A stretch of 64,000 nucleotides of DNA. Origin: CAXTPV01 sp965276715. Its GTDB lineage: Bacteria; Pseudomonadota; Alphaproteobacteria; Acetobacterales; Acetobacteraceae. A model generated the notes under the pieces. That model saw nothing but the letters and a program-made list of their open reading frames with translations, had not been told where the DNA came from and searched no databases. The stretch is from positions 2,914,001 through 2,978,000 of the forward strand of contig OZ255622.1 of assembly GCA_965276715.1 (NCBI GenBank), read 5' to 3'. The position numbers and the translations under genes were made by a program. Below are positions 53,496 to 62,302 of this stretch, one piece after another. How positions within the stretch are numbered: position 1 is the first letter of the stretch; the number at the start of each line of letters is the position of its first letter.

Positions 53496-53768
53496 GATGG
53501 TGTCCCAAGCCGTGGTGTAGGAGCGGCTTGCTGAGCAGTGTCGGCTGCTCGATCAGGCTGCCAGTGACGGCAACCCGACCATCGGATCATTGCTGAGTGG
53601 CGCGATGGTTTCCAGCGTCATGTAGCGGGCGCGCTGCACGGCCCACTCGTCGTTCTGCTCCAGCAGCAGAGCACCGATCAGACGCGTGACGGCAGCCTCG
53701 TTGGGAAAGATGCCGACGACGTCGCTGCGACGTTTGATCTCGCCGTTGAGCCGCTCGATCGGATTGGT
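53496..53768 (-). pseudogene. IS256-family transposase, C-terminal fragment (piece 1)
   Basis: On the minus strand the frame reads TNPIERLNGEIKRRSDVVGI, FPNEAAVTRLIGALLLEQND, EWAVQRARYMTLETIAPLSN, DPMVGLPSLAA and stops at 53553. This is the conserved C-terminal end of IS256-family transposases. The remaining 57 bp to 53496 are the IS end, which directly abuts the truncated CRISPR repeat. The fragment is interrupted at 53768 by the IS110 element and continues at 55300. Confidence 0.88.
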
Positions 53769-54006
53769 ATCGGGTATGCCGGTGCCGGCTTCCGTCGTGC
53801 CCGCCTTCGGGCGGGCGCGTAGTCTTCGGGCAACCGGGACAGGGGAGCTTGGAGCACGGAAGGTGGGCAGGCCGTTGTCATTGGATGAGCTGTGAGCTCG
53901 CGTTAGTAGTTGGCCGCCCCTGCGACCAGCCCGGTTGCGCTGCGAGCGCGGATCCGTAGGTGTCGTGTTGCCCCCGCCGGCTTCTGAACTGATCGGGAGA
54001 ACGGCG
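53769..54006 (+). ncRNA. Candidate IS110 bridge-RNA region (left non-coding end)
   Basis: IS110-family elements are known to encode a structured bridge RNA in a non-coding end; for IS110-group members this lies upstream of the recombinase. Here 238 bp upstream of the recombinase start hold a strong hairpin (53799-53816) and other GC-rich inverted segments, with no protein gene. That an RNA is made and its exact ends are inference. The target reconstructed around the core GT (GGATTG-GT-GGAATGG) would have to match its target loop. Confidence 0.4.
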
Positions 54007-55242
54007 ATGAGGGTGATCGGACTGGACGTGCATCGAAGCTTCGCCCAGGTAGCGGAGCTGGAGCACGGCGTGCTGCGACAATGCGGCCGGGTGGACCTGG
54101 TCCGCGACAAGGTGCTGGCGTTCGCGCGAACGCTGAGGGCCGACGACGAGGTCGTGCTGGAGGCGACCGGCAACACGATGGCGATCGTGCGGCTGCTTAA
54201 GCCGCATGTGGGACGGGTGGTGATCGCGAACCCTTTGCAGGTGCGCGTGATCGCCGAGGCGAAGGCCAAGACGGACCGGATCGATGCGGCAGCACTCGCT
54301 CGACTGCACGCGGCCGGGTACTTGCCGGAAGTGTGGCAACCCGACGAGCAAACCGAGCTGCTGCGCAGTCTCGTCTCGCGACGGACGGCCATCGTGCAGG
54401 GCATGACGCGCACCAAGAACCGCATCCATGCAGTGCTGCACGCCAATCTGATCCCGCCGTTCTCAGGCAAGCTGTTCATGGGGCCGGGCCGAAAGTGGCT
54501 GGCCGAGCAGCCCCTCGCTGAGCATGAGCGATCTGCCGTGAACCGCTGGCTGGCGGGGCTCGACGCGATGGAGAAGGAGCTGACGGCAGCCGAGGCGGCG
54601 GTCGCGTCCGCTTGCCTCGGCGATGACCGGGTCCGGCGGTTGATGACGATCGGCGGCATCAACATGGTAGTCGCTGCCGGAATACTGTCCGCGATCGGCG
54701 ACGTCAGCCGGTTCGCCTCGGCCGACAAGCTGGTCAGCTATCTCGGCCTTGACCCCCGTGTCAGGCAATCCGGAAACCGCGCGGCCCAGCACGGCCGGAT
54801 CAGCAAACAAGGCCGCTCGCACGCGCGAGGAATGCTGGTGGAGGCGGCCTGGGCCGCAGCCGTCACGCCGGGGCCGCTGCGAGCGTTCTACGTGCGAATC
54901 CAAGGGCGAAAGGGCAAGCAGGTCGCTGCCGTCGCGACCGCGCGCAAGATCGCCGTGCTGGCGTGGCATCTGCTCACCAAGGAGGAGGATTACGCGTTTG
55001 CCAGACCGGCGCTCGTGGCGATGAAGGATCGCCAGATGCAGCTCAAAGCAGGCGCCAAGTCGCGTCGCGGCGGGAACACGCCCGGGAACGCGCGGGACTA
55101 CAGCATCAAGGAGTTGCGCGAGAAGGAGCGCGCCTTGGTCGAGCAGGCCGAAAAGGCGTACACGCGGTTCGTCAGCGCCTGGTCCGACAGGCCGAAGCCC
55201 GCGCGAGCATCACGCGGCGGAACGGAGGCCAACACCGGGTAG
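54007..55242 (+). CDS. IS110-family transposase (recombinase)
   Basis: A 411-residue recombinase. The N-terminal RuvC-like DEDD domain has RVIGLDVHRSFAQVAELEHG (first Asp), DDEVVLEATGNTMAIVRLLK (Glu) and AKTDRIDAAALARLHAAGYL (Asp pair). The C-terminal Tnp domain has MTIGGINMVVAAGILSAIGD, FASADKLVSYLGLDPRVRQS and GRSHARGMLVEAAWAA with the conserved Ser. It is full length and may be active. An in-frame extension upstream to 53935 lacks the typical start. Confidence 0.93.
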   Translation: MRVIGLDVHRSFAQVAELEHGVLRQCGRVDLVRDKVLAFARTLRADDEVVLEATGNTMAIVRLLKPHVGRVVIANPLQVRVIAEAKAKTDRIDAAALARLHAAGYLPEVWQPDEQTELLRSLVSRRTAIVQGMTRTKNRIHAVLHANLIPPFSGKLFMGPGRKWLAEQPLAEHERSAVNRWLAGLDAMEKELTAAEAAVASACLGDDRVRRLMTIGGINMVVAAGILSAIGDVSRFASADKLVSYLGLDPRVRQSGNRAAQHGRISKQGRSHARGMLVEAAWAAAVTPGPLRAFYVRIQGRKGKQVAAVATARKIAVLAWHLLTKEEDYAFARPALVAMKDRQMQLKAGAKSRRGGNTPGNARDYSIKELREKERALVEQAEKAYTRFVSAWSDRPKPARASRGGTEANTG

Positions 55243-55299
55243 GGCAACCTGAAGAGGACCCGACGGGCCGGCAACTCCGGGCTTGTCCAACGCATCCGT

Positions 55300-55377
55300 G
55301 GAATGGATCTTGGCCCGGTGCTGGGTGGGGAAGCTCACATACGCGTCGACCATGATCGTGAATCGGTTCGCGAACAT
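55300..55377 (-). pseudogene. Start of a PIN-type toxin gene fused to an IS256 fragment (piece 2)
   Basis: Three bases after the antitoxin stop, an ATG (55377) opens MFANRFTIMVDA, the usual start of PIN toxins paired with this antitoxin type, then continues in frame as YVSFPTQHRAKIHST, which is IS256 transposase sequence directly upstream of piece 1. The toxin is therefore lost after about 12 codons. Before the IS110 insertion, the fused frame would have encoded about 97 residues, ending at 53553. Confidence 0.72.
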
Positions 55378-55379
55378 GT

Positions 55380-55838
55380 CTACAGGAGGTCTGCATCCAT
55401 CGCGGCTAGTTCGCCAAGCGCGTCCGACCGCTCAGTGTCCCTGCCTCGCTTATACGCGAACAGGTCCTCAGCCTTGATCCGACGGTGCCGCCCGACCAGA
55501 ACATGCGGGATGTCGCGTTTCTCCAGAAGAGAGATGAGAAAGGGACGAGAGACGTTGAGGATGTCCGCGGCCTGCTGGGTCGTCAGCATCTGACTGACGG
55601 GCACGAGGGTGACGGCGTCCCCTTTGCCGAGGTGACGAAGAAGATCCATCAGCAACGCCGACAGGCCCGGGGTCAGGACGATATCGGCCTGCCGCCCGGA
55701 CTCCTCCACAATCCTGAGCGTCTGGTCCTGATCAGCGCCTCGAGACGCGAGAATCATTCGAAGTCGGTTTGCAGCGACGCGCTCGCCAGGCGAGGGCAGC
55801 CGGTCGCCCAGTGGTTTTGCATTGGCTGACATGGTCAT
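55380..55838 (-). CDS. Helix-turn-helix (excisionase-type) antitoxin, orphaned
   Basis: A 152-residue protein. The C-terminal DNA-binding domain LTTQQAADILNVSRPFLISL then LEKRDIPHVLVGRHRRIKAE is of the excisionase/MerR-like type. Its N-terminal half resembles antitoxins that precede PIN-domain toxins. The partner begins three bases downstream but is broken by the IS256 junction. With no toxin left it can only be a regulator or remnant; the gene itself looks intact. It is divergent from katG. Confidence 0.8.
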   Translation of the reverse strand: MTMSANAKPLGDRLPSPGERVAANRLRMILASRGADQDQTLRIVEESGRQADIVLTPGLSALLMDLLRHLGKGDAVTLVPVSQMLTTQQAADILNVSRPFLISLLEKRDIPHVLVGRHRRIKAEDLFAYKRGRDTERSDALGELAAMDADLL

Positions 55839-56004
55839 GGCTCTCTTCGCTTAATCGGCACCATACGGAACAATCGAATTATTCGCAATATCCGAAACGC
55901 TTGGGCAAAGCTTGCGATCAGGACGGCAGTGCTCGTCGCCGCAAGATTGAACTCCCGCCGCCCGGGCGTATCTTGATCGACATCAAGATCGGAGCGCCAT
56001 CGAG

Positions 56005-58227
56005 ATGCAGAACATCGTCAAATCCGAGGGCATGTGCCCGTTCCGTGGCACGCGGATCGGCGGCGGGCTGGGCGACGGCCCGACGCTCGAGAACTGGTGG
56101 CCCGACCGCCTGCGCGTCGAGCTGCTCGCCCAGCATGCCGACCGCGGCAGCCCGCTCGGGCGCGACTTCGATTACGCCGCTGCCTTCAACACCATCGATC
56201 TGGCGGAACTCAAGCAGGACATCTTCGCGCTGCTGGAGACGTCCCAGCCCTGGTGGCCCGCCGATTACGGCCACTACGGGCCGCAGATGATCCGGATGGC
56301 GTGGCATTCCGCCGGAACCTATCGGATCGCCGACGGCCGCGGCGGCGCGGGCAGCGGCATGCAGCGGTTCCTGCCGATCAGCTCGTGGATCGACAACGGC
56401 AACACTGACAAATCCCGCCGCCTGCTGTGGCCGATCAAGCGGAAATACGGCAGCCGGCTGAGCTGGGCCGACCTGATGGTCCTGACCGGCAACTGCGCGC
56501 TCGAAGCGATGGGCTTCAAGACCTTCGGCTTCGGCGGCGGCCGGGTCGACGCCTGGGAGGCCGATGCCGCGATCTATTGGGGTCCGGAACACGAGATGCT
56601 GGCCCGCAGCCGCTGGCAGGGCGACTCCAAGGAAGAGTATTACGACCTCGAGAACCCGCTCGGCGCGTCCGAGATGTCGCTGATCTACGTCAATCCCGAG
56701 GGCCAGGGCGGCAATGCCGACCCGATCGGCTCGGCGCGCGAGATCCGCGAGACGTTCGCCCGCATGGCGATGAACGACGTCGAGACCGTGGCCCTGATCG
56801 CCGGCGGCCATGCGTTCGGCAAGAGCCATGGCGCCGTGTCGAAGGATCATGTCGGGCCGGCCCCCGACGGAGCCGCGATCGAGAACCAGGGCTTCGGCTG
56901 GATGAATTCCGCCGGCACCGGGAATGCCGAGTTCACGATGACGAACGGCATCGAGGGAAGCTGGACGTCGCAGCCGACCAGATGGGACGCCGAGTATCTC
57001 CACAATCTGTTCAACTTCGAGTGGGAGCTGGCCGAAAGCCCGGCGGGTGCGAAGCAGTGGCATCCGGTGGGCGGGGCGGCCGCCGATCTGGTGCCGGACG
57101 CGCATGTCGCGGGGCAGCGTCATCCGCCGATGATGATGACATCCGACATCGCGCTGCGGCGCGATCCGGAATACGCCAGGATCTGCCGGCGCTTCATGGA
57201 GAACATGGGCGAGTTCGAGGATGAATTCGCCCGCGCTTGGTATAAGCTCACGCACCGCGACATGGGGCCCAAGGTCCGCTATCTCGGTCCCGAAGTCCCG
57301 CAGGCCACGCTGATCTGGCAGGACCCGGTTCCCGCGGTCGATCACGGACTGATCGATGCGGCGGACATCGCGTCCCTGAAGGCCGTGATTCTCGCAACCG
57401 GTCTGGGCGTGTCCGCCCTCGTCTCGGCCGCCTGGGGGTCCGCCTCGACGTTCCGCAATTCCGACAAACGGGGCGGCGCGAACGGCGCGCGGACCCGGCT
57501 CGCGCCGCAGAAGGGCTGGGAAGTCAACCGGCCCGAGCAGCTCGCGACCGTGCTTTCGGCGCTCGATCGCGTCCGGGCCGACTTCATTGTCGCCCAGCCC
57601 GGCGGCAAGAAGGTTTCGCTCGCCGATCTGATCGTGCTGGGCGGTTGTGCCGCCGTCGAGAAGGCCGCCTCCGACGCGGGTGTCGCGGTCAGCGTGCCGT
57701 TCACGCCGGGCCGCATGGACACCTCGCAGGAGAACACCGACATCGAGATGTTCGAGTGGCTGCACCCTGTCGCCGATGGCTTCCGCAACTTCCAGAGGCA
57801 GAAATACAATACGTCCACCGAGACAATGCTGATCGACCGGGCCAACCTGCTCATGCTGAGCGCCCCGCAACTGACCGCTCTCATCGGCGGCATGCGGATG
57901 CTCGACACGAACTGGGACGGCTCCAGACACGGCGTGTTCACCCACCGTCCCGGGCTGCTGACCAACGACTTCTTCACCAACCTCTACGATATGGAGACCG
58001 TCTGGACCCCGACCGACACGACGAACATGATGTTCGAAGGACGCGATCGTCAGTCGGGTGCGATGAAATGGACCGGCACCCGCGCCGACCTGATCTTCGG
58101 CCACGACGCGCAACTGCGCGCGGTCGGCGAAGTCTACGCGGCCGATGACGGCCATGAGAGGTTCGTGCACGACTTCGTCGAGGCATGGAACAAGGTCATG
58201 ATGCTCGATCGTTTCGACGTCGCCTGA
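56005..58227 (+). CDS. katG: Bifunctional catalase-peroxidase
   Basis: A 740-residue haem enzyme that removes hydrogen peroxide in the cytoplasm. The distal site is QMIRMAWHSAGTYR (Arg97, Trp100, His101). Proximal His269 lies in VALIAGGHAFGKSHG. The Trp-Tyr-Met adduct residues are Trp100, Tyr228 (SLIYVNPEGQGG) and Met254 (ETFARMAMND). The second, inactive peroxidase-like half is complete to LDRFDVA. It sits beside the IS110/antitoxin region. The upstream 166 bp contain AT-rich tracts (AATCGAATTATTCGCAATAT, 55871-55890) that may hold the promoter. Confidence 0.98.
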   Translation: MQNIVKSEGMCPFRGTRIGGGLGDGPTLENWWPDRLRVELLAQHADRGSPLGRDFDYAAAFNTIDLAELKQDIFALLETSQPWWPADYGHYGPQMIRMAWHSAGTYRIADGRGGAGSGMQRFLPISSWIDNGNTDKSRRLLWPIKRKYGSRLSWADLMVLTGNCALEAMGFKTFGFGGGRVDAWEADAAIYWGPEHEMLARSRWQGDSKEEYYDLENPLGASEMSLIYVNPEGQGGNADPIGSAREIRETFARMAMNDVETVALIAGGHAFGKSHGAVSKDHVGPAPDGAAIENQGFGWMNSAGTGNAEFTMTNGIEGSWTSQPTRWDAEYLHNLFNFEWELAESPAGAKQWHPVGGAAADLVPDAHVAGQRHPPMMMTSDIALRRDPEYARICRRFMENMGEFEDEFARAWYKLTHRDMGPKVRYLGPEVPQATLIWQDPVPAVDHGLIDAADIASLKAVILATGLGVSALVSAAWGSASTFRNSDKRGGANGARTRLAPQKGWEVNRPEQLATVLSALDRVRADFIVAQPGGKKVSLADLIVLGGCAAVEKAASDAGVAVSVPFTPGRMDTSQENTDIEMFEWLHPVADGFRNFQRQKYNTSTETMLIDRANLLMLSAPQLTALIGGMRMLDTNWDGSRHGVFTHRPGLLTNDFFTNLYDMETVWTPTDTTNMMFEGRDRQSGAMKWTGTRADLIFGHDAQLRAVGEVYAADDGHERFVHDFVEAWNKVMMLDRFDVA

Positions 58228-58262
58228 TCGGGATCGAGCCGTTCCCGTGGCGGCTCCGGCCG

Positions 58263-60110
58263 CTACAGGAACGGCAGGTAGCGGAACGAGAGCAGGATCG
58301 TGTTCTCGTCGGTCTTGGGCGTGACGATGCTGTCGACGGCCGATTTGCCGGTGCCGGCAACCGACGTTCCGGCAAATGCCGTTCGCCTCGTGTACGACCA
58401 TGACGGCCCCACCTGCAGCGTGCCGAACGGCCCGTGCAGGAAGCGCCACCACCCGCCGATGGTCCCCTCCACGAGCCCGCTCGTCTGTCCGGAACACGCC
58501 GCCGTCGAGCCCTCGGTGTTGCAGCCGGTGTCGATGAAGCCGCCATTGCCGTACCCGAAGGCGGTGCGCGTGCCGCCGATCCGCTCGTTGAACGAACGCT
58601 TCTGCTCCTGCTCCGTGCCCACGTACGCATAGAGGTCGAAGGCCTTCGCCGGATGCCCGACCAGGCCCGCGAACGCCTGCACCTCTGGGATCGGAACCGG
58701 CGTGCCGTTCTGGTTGATCGTCGCGTCGGGCAACTGGCCCGGCCCGTATCGACCGAGCCCCTGGCCGGCCAGGATTTGCGCCTGGAACACCAGCTTGCGG
58801 CCGACGATCGGCAACAGCATCGCGGCACCTCCGCCGCCGGCCAGCACAGTTCGGTTCGCGCCCGAATTGACCGCGGGCGCCGAGAACGTGTCGCGTGCGT
58901 TGATGAACCGCGCGATGCCGTAGACCTCGTAGTGGCCGAAGCTCGGATCGGCGGCGAGCTTGGCGATCACGTCGGGCGCGATATTGTCGGCATAGTTCGC
59001 CGTCGGGTTCAGCAGCGAGCCGCCCGGATTGGCGAAATTGTCGGTGCCGCCGATCACGCCGCCGACATTGTTCGCGCCGGCCACATTCTGTGTCGTGACC
59101 GAAAAGATCGTCTCCGGCTCCTCGAACGACAGCCCGGCCCACAGGCGGTGCTCGTCGAAATCCTTGACGAAGCGCAACTGCCATTGCCGCGTATACCAGA
59201 AGCCGACATGCACGTTGCCGTCGGGCACCAGCGCGAGCGCCTCCTGCCGTGGCGTGATCCCCACGCGGTCGACGGTCAGCATCGACCAGGCCTGGCCGGC
59301 GAGAAAGTGGAAGCCCCAGTCGGAATTGTCATAGGTGGCGTAGGCTTGGCGGATGCGCAGCGCGTAGGAATTGCTTTCGTTCGAATTCGACGAGATGCCG
59401 GCACCGCCGAAATCGGTCTCGAAATAGCCTGCGACACGCGCCACCGCCGACGGCCGGCCTTCGATCAGCAAGGAGAACCGGCTCGAGCGCGAGGAGCCGC
59501 GAAATTCGGGCTCATGATAGGTGGGCGACTGCGGATAGGGGGCCGAGTTGAAATTGCTGGCGAAGTCGGCGACCTCGTTGCGGGTCCGCGTGATGGCCAG
59601 CGCCTCGATGTAGCCGCCGAGCGTGACCGTCACCCCGCCGAGACGAAAGGCGCCCATGGTTCCGAGTGCGGAGGCCTGCTGCTCGCCGGCGCTATAGGCG
59701 GCATGCGGCCCGACCCCGTTGCGCGGCAGGTCCTGGGCTCGAAACACACCGGGCGCGTTCGGATTGCCGGCCGGTCCCAGCAGTCCCCCCTGTGCGCTCC
59801 CCGAGAAGCTCTGCGTGTTCCCCATCGCGAGCGCGCGCCGGTTCGCGTCGCGTGCCTCGTCACGGGCGGCGCGCGCGACGGCCTCCGCTTTCGCCGTGTC
59901 GGCCTGCCGGGCCGCTTCCTCCCGCCGGACATGCGCGAGCTCGGACTTCAGCGTGCCGATCTCGCGTTCGATGGTCGCGATCGAGGCGTCCTGTGCCACC
60001 GCGGGAACGGCGCCCGCGACGGCCAGGACGGACGCGCTCGCCAGGAGCGACTTGCGTGGCGCGATCACGTCGGCGGACACCCTCGTTATAGTCGGGTCGC
60101 CATATCGCAT
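58263..60110 (-). CDS. Outer membrane porin-like protein with N-terminal coiled coil
   Basis: A 615-residue protein. A signal peptide (LLASASVLAVAGAVPAVAQ) ends at about residue 39. It is followed by a coiled coil (IATIEREIGTLKSELAHVRR then EAARQADTAKAEAVARAARD, about 43-95) and a beta-barrel of about 470 residues with alternating aromatic strands (LGGVTVTLGGYIEALAITR, FAGYFETDFGG-like, SFRYLPFL). The C-terminal residue is Leu rather than the common Phe. This resembles DcaP/porin-O-like barrels. GTG codons at 60080 and 60068 are alternative starts closer to the signal peptide. It is convergent with katG. Confidence 0.8.
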   Translation of the reverse strand: MRYGDPTITRVSADVIAPRKSLLASASVLAVAGAVPAVAQDASIATIEREIGTLKSELAHVRREEAARQADTAKAEAVARAARDEARDANRRALAMGNTQSFSGSAQGGLLGPAGNPNAPGVFRAQDLPRNGVGPHAAYSAGEQQASALGTMGAFRLGGVTVTLGGYIEALAITRTRNEVADFASNFNSAPYPQSPTYHEPEFRGSSRSSRFSLLIEGRPSAVARVAGYFETDFGGAGISSNSNESNSYALRIRQAYATYDNSDWGFHFLAGQAWSMLTVDRVGITPRQEALALVPDGNVHVGFWYTRQWQLRFVKDFDEHRLWAGLSFEEPETIFSVTTQNVAGANNVGGVIGGTDNFANPGGSLLNPTANYADNIAPDVIAKLAADPSFGHYEVYGIARFINARDTFSAPAVNSGANRTVLAGGGGAAMLLPIVGRKLVFQAQILAGQGLGRYGPGQLPDATINQNGTPVPIPEVQAFAGLVGHPAKAFDLYAYVGTEQEQKRSFNERIGGTRTAFGYGNGGFIDTGCNTEGSTAACSGQTSGLVEGTIGGWWRFLHGPFGTLQVGPSWSYTRRTAFAGTSVAGTGKSAVDSIVTPKTDENTILLSFRYLPFL

Positions 60111-60203
60111 CCGGCAACACGACCGGCCAAGCGCGATCTTTCCCGGCGAACAATCTTCCGCCGGCCTGTGCTCGCGAGGCCACGGCCCGGTCCGAGCGCG
60201 CGG

Positions 60204-61457
60204 TCACTGCCGTGCCGGTTCCAGCCATGTCGCGAGTTCGGCATCCGACGCCGTCCCGACGGGCCGACCAGGCGGGACCGCCGCGCGAAGCCGAACGAAG
60301 TAGGGCCTGCGGTGCGCCGCGTTCGCAGCGGATGACCCGGTCGGGCGATCGGCGAAGTCGTAGCCCGCGAAGTAGAGGCTCCAGGCGCCCCCTGGCCCCT
60401 GCAGCGCCGATGCGACACCCGGACCGAAGACCTGGCCAGGCGTGTAGTTGGGCCATGCCGGCACCTCGGACTGCACCAGATACTGCACTTCCGGGCGCCC
60501 GGCCTGTCCCCAGACCCCGCCCGCATCCATGCGCAGCACCTTCCTGTAGCGACTGCCCGGAGCGGGCAGCAGCGTATCGGACCAGGCGACGCCCGCCTTG
60601 TAGTCGACGTGCTGGAACGCGCCGGTGGAATAGATCAGCGCATACTTGCCGCCGATCCGCGCGATGAACGGCGCCTCGACCAGCTTCGACGGCGTGTGGT
60701 CGTACCATTCGGAGGTCAGCGGGCCGAAACGGTCGCCGGGCGTCAGCAGGGTGACGGGCTCGGCCGACGCAAGCCGCGTCGGCGACAGCATCGGCCGGAT
60801 CACGATCCCGTTGCGCAGCGCCGGTCTCGGGACAAGGTTCCTGACATACAAAAGATAGAGCTTGCCGTTGTCCTCGACATACTTGCCGTCATAGTTGCCG
60901 TCGGCGCGCTCGGAGAACGAGCCCGAAAGCACGGTGTCGGCCGACCACGACAACGGCACCGCATCGGGCGAGCCGTTGGTGGTCGGATGCGCGTGGACGA
61001 GAACCGTCCAGTAATCGCCGGGAGGCTGACCCGGACGCTTGACGCCGATCGCCAGCACCGCGTGCCAGCCGCCGTCGTCGGCCTGGAAGACGTCGAGATT
61101 CTGGAAGTTCGTGAACATGGCACCGGCGGCGGCGATCGCCGGGCCGAGGGTGCCCTGGTCGATGCGCGCCGGAGTCCACGAGAAGCAGCCGGCCGATACC
61201 GGCGCGTTGCAGCTCATGATCGCCTTCGTCGTCCCGGAGAACACGACCGTCCGGCCGGCACGCGACGGCGCCAGACGCACGGGATACGGATCCTGGAAAT
61301 AGCCGGAACCGTTCGCGCCGAGTGTCGTCATCGGCTCGATCGCGAGTGGACGCGCCGCGGCGGATCCCGCTCCGGCGGTCCCGAACAGGAGAGCCATCGA
61401 ACCGAGTGTTCGAGCAGCCCTCCGCATGCGTCCTGCGGACATCATCGTCGTCTTCAT
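60204..61457 (-). CDS. Secreted five-bladed beta-propeller protein, GH43-like
   Basis: A 417-residue protein from the ATG at 61457, with GGAGGG just upstream. Its signal peptide ends at about GSAAA (residue 34). Propeller-like repeats include NGSGYFQDPYPVRLAPS (the first blade Asp region), NYDGKYVEDNGKLYLLYVRN, YDHTPSKLVEAPFIARIGGK (Glu) and YALIYSTGAF, a pattern of GH43 arabinanases/xylosidases. Two Cys (MSCNAP, GCFSW) may form a disulfide. The longer open frame upstream to 62171 is a shadow. Substrate unknown. Confidence 0.72.
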   Translation of the reverse strand: MKTTMMSAGRMRRAARTLGSMALLFGTAGAGSAAARPLAIEPMTTLGANGSGYFQDPYPVRLAPSRAGRTVVFSGTTKAIMSCNAPVSAGCFSWTPARIDQGTLGPAIAAAGAMFTNFQNLDVFQADDGGWHAVLAIGVKRPGQPPGDYWTVLVHAHPTTNGSPDAVPLSWSADTVLSGSFSERADGNYDGKYVEDNGKLYLLYVRNLVPRPALRNGIVIRPMLSPTRLASAEPVTLLTPGDRFGPLTSEWYDHTPSKLVEAPFIARIGGKYALIYSTGAFQHVDYKAGVAWSDTLLPAPGSRYRKVLRMDAGGVWGQAGRPEVQYLVQSEVPAWPNYTPGQVFGPGVASALQGPGGAWSLYFAGYDFADRPTGSSAANAAHRRPYFVRLRAAVPPGRPVGTASDAELATWLEPARQ

Positions 61458-61676
61458 GCGCACCCTCCTTGCAGACGCCCCTGTGTGACCAGGCGCCGTG
61501 TCACGGAAGTGTCGGCCCGGGCCTGAAGCGGCTACAGGTGTAACGGCCACACCGTCGAAGGCGTCCCGCCGCTCCCACCAACGCCGGCCGGCTGCACGCC
61601 TGATGAACAAACCGTAAATCAAGAACGTCTCTTTTTTTGTTAAATACGAGGTGACCATCACCCGGGGCTGGCCAGG
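61458..61676. promoter_or_regulatory. Divergent promoter region between GH43-like and Hint genes
   Basis: 219 bp between two divergent genes. An AT-rich tract with a T7 run (CTCTTTTTTTGTTAAATACG, 61629-61648) lies about 30 bp upstream of the first Hint gene and stands out in this GC-rich window. It may form a promoter or UP-like element. No gene is visible in this stretch. Confidence 0.4.
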
Positions 61677-62222
61677 ATGTTCGACGTCACCGCCGATCGT
61701 GTCACGCTGATCGCAACACCGTCCGGCGACGTCCCGGTCGGCAGCATCCTTCCCGGCATGACGGTGACCCTGGCGCGTGGCGGCCTGGCCGGCGTGACAT
61801 GGGTGGGACGGCGGCGCCGTGTCGGTGAGGCGTGCTGGATCGCGGTCCGGCCGGGCGCGCTCGGCAACGGCCTGCCGACGCGTGAGCTCCGCCTGAGCCC
61901 GGACCACGCCATCTTCGCCGGCGGACTGATGGTGCCCGTGGGGCTGCTCGCCAACGGCCGCTCGATCGTCCGCCTCGATCCCACGACCGCCGACTGCCTT
62001 CATATCGAGCTCGACCGCCACGACATGATTCTTGCCGAGCAGGCGCCGGTCGAGACCTATCGCGAAGCCCTCGACCGCTCCTTCTTCGCCAACGCCCGCG
62101 TCGCCGCCTTCCGTCCGCGCCTGCGCGCGGTCTCGTTCGAAGCCATGTTCGATCCGACCTGGCTCCGCCATCTCCGGGCCCGTCTCGACGCCATTGCCGA
62201 CGGCGACCGTGCCGCCGGCTGA
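61677..62222 (+). CDS. Hint (Hedgehog/intein-type) domain protein without the nucleophile Cys
   Basis: A 181-residue Hint_2-type protein. VTLIATPSGDVPVGSILPGM is the N-terminal Hint block. RELRLSPDHAIFAGGLMVPV (His of block B) and LHIELDRHDMILAEQAPVET (the terminal HxELDRHD motif) are conserved. The nucleophile Cys of the family aligns with Thr5 here (FDVTADRVTL against ACFARGTLIAT in the next gene), only four residues after the start. It would not self-cleave by the usual Cys path. It is 81 bp upstream of a second Hint gene. Confidence 0.85.
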   Translation: MFDVTADRVTLIATPSGDVPVGSILPGMTVTLARGGLAGVTWVGRRRRVGEACWIAVRPGALGNGLPTRELRLSPDHAIFAGGLMVPVGLLANGRSIVRLDPTTADCLHIELDRHDMILAEQAPVETYREALDRSFFANARVAAFRPRLRAVSFEAMFDPTWLRHLRARLDAIADGDRAAG

Positions 62223-62302
62223 TCCGTCGAGCTCCTGGCGAATCTCCTGGCCAACCCGGCACCGACGCGTTAGTCCGCGTTCGAGAAACTGACGAGGACC
62301 GG

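Larger units (their letters stand above)
53769..55299 (+). mobile_element. IS110-family element inserted in the IS256 remnant
   Basis: About 1531 bp, fixed by the interrupted IS256 frame: joining 53768 to 55300 restores AKIHSTNPIE without a gap. A GT dinucleotide is present at both junctions (53767-53768 and 55298-55299), as expected of the core dinucleotide used by IS110 recombinases, and there are no terminal inverted repeats. The left non-coding part (53769-54006) includes the stem GCCCGCC-TTCG-GGCGGGC-like hairpin at 53799-53816. Confidence 0.88.

Noticed and set aside
50889..53590. Many open frames with repeated peptides such as CNPRPGFHPAG and FRPGENPAADCN
   Set aside because: They are translations of the CRISPR repeats in several frames, not repeat proteins.
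53553..54728. 391-residue minus-strand frame ending in IS256 sequence
   Set aside because: Its N-terminal 300 residues are antisense to the IS110 recombinase; only the C-terminal part is real IS256 sequence.
60204..62171. 655-residue frame including the GH43-like protein
   Set aside because: The first part is antisense to the first Hint gene. A signal peptide with a good ribosome binding site begins at 61457.
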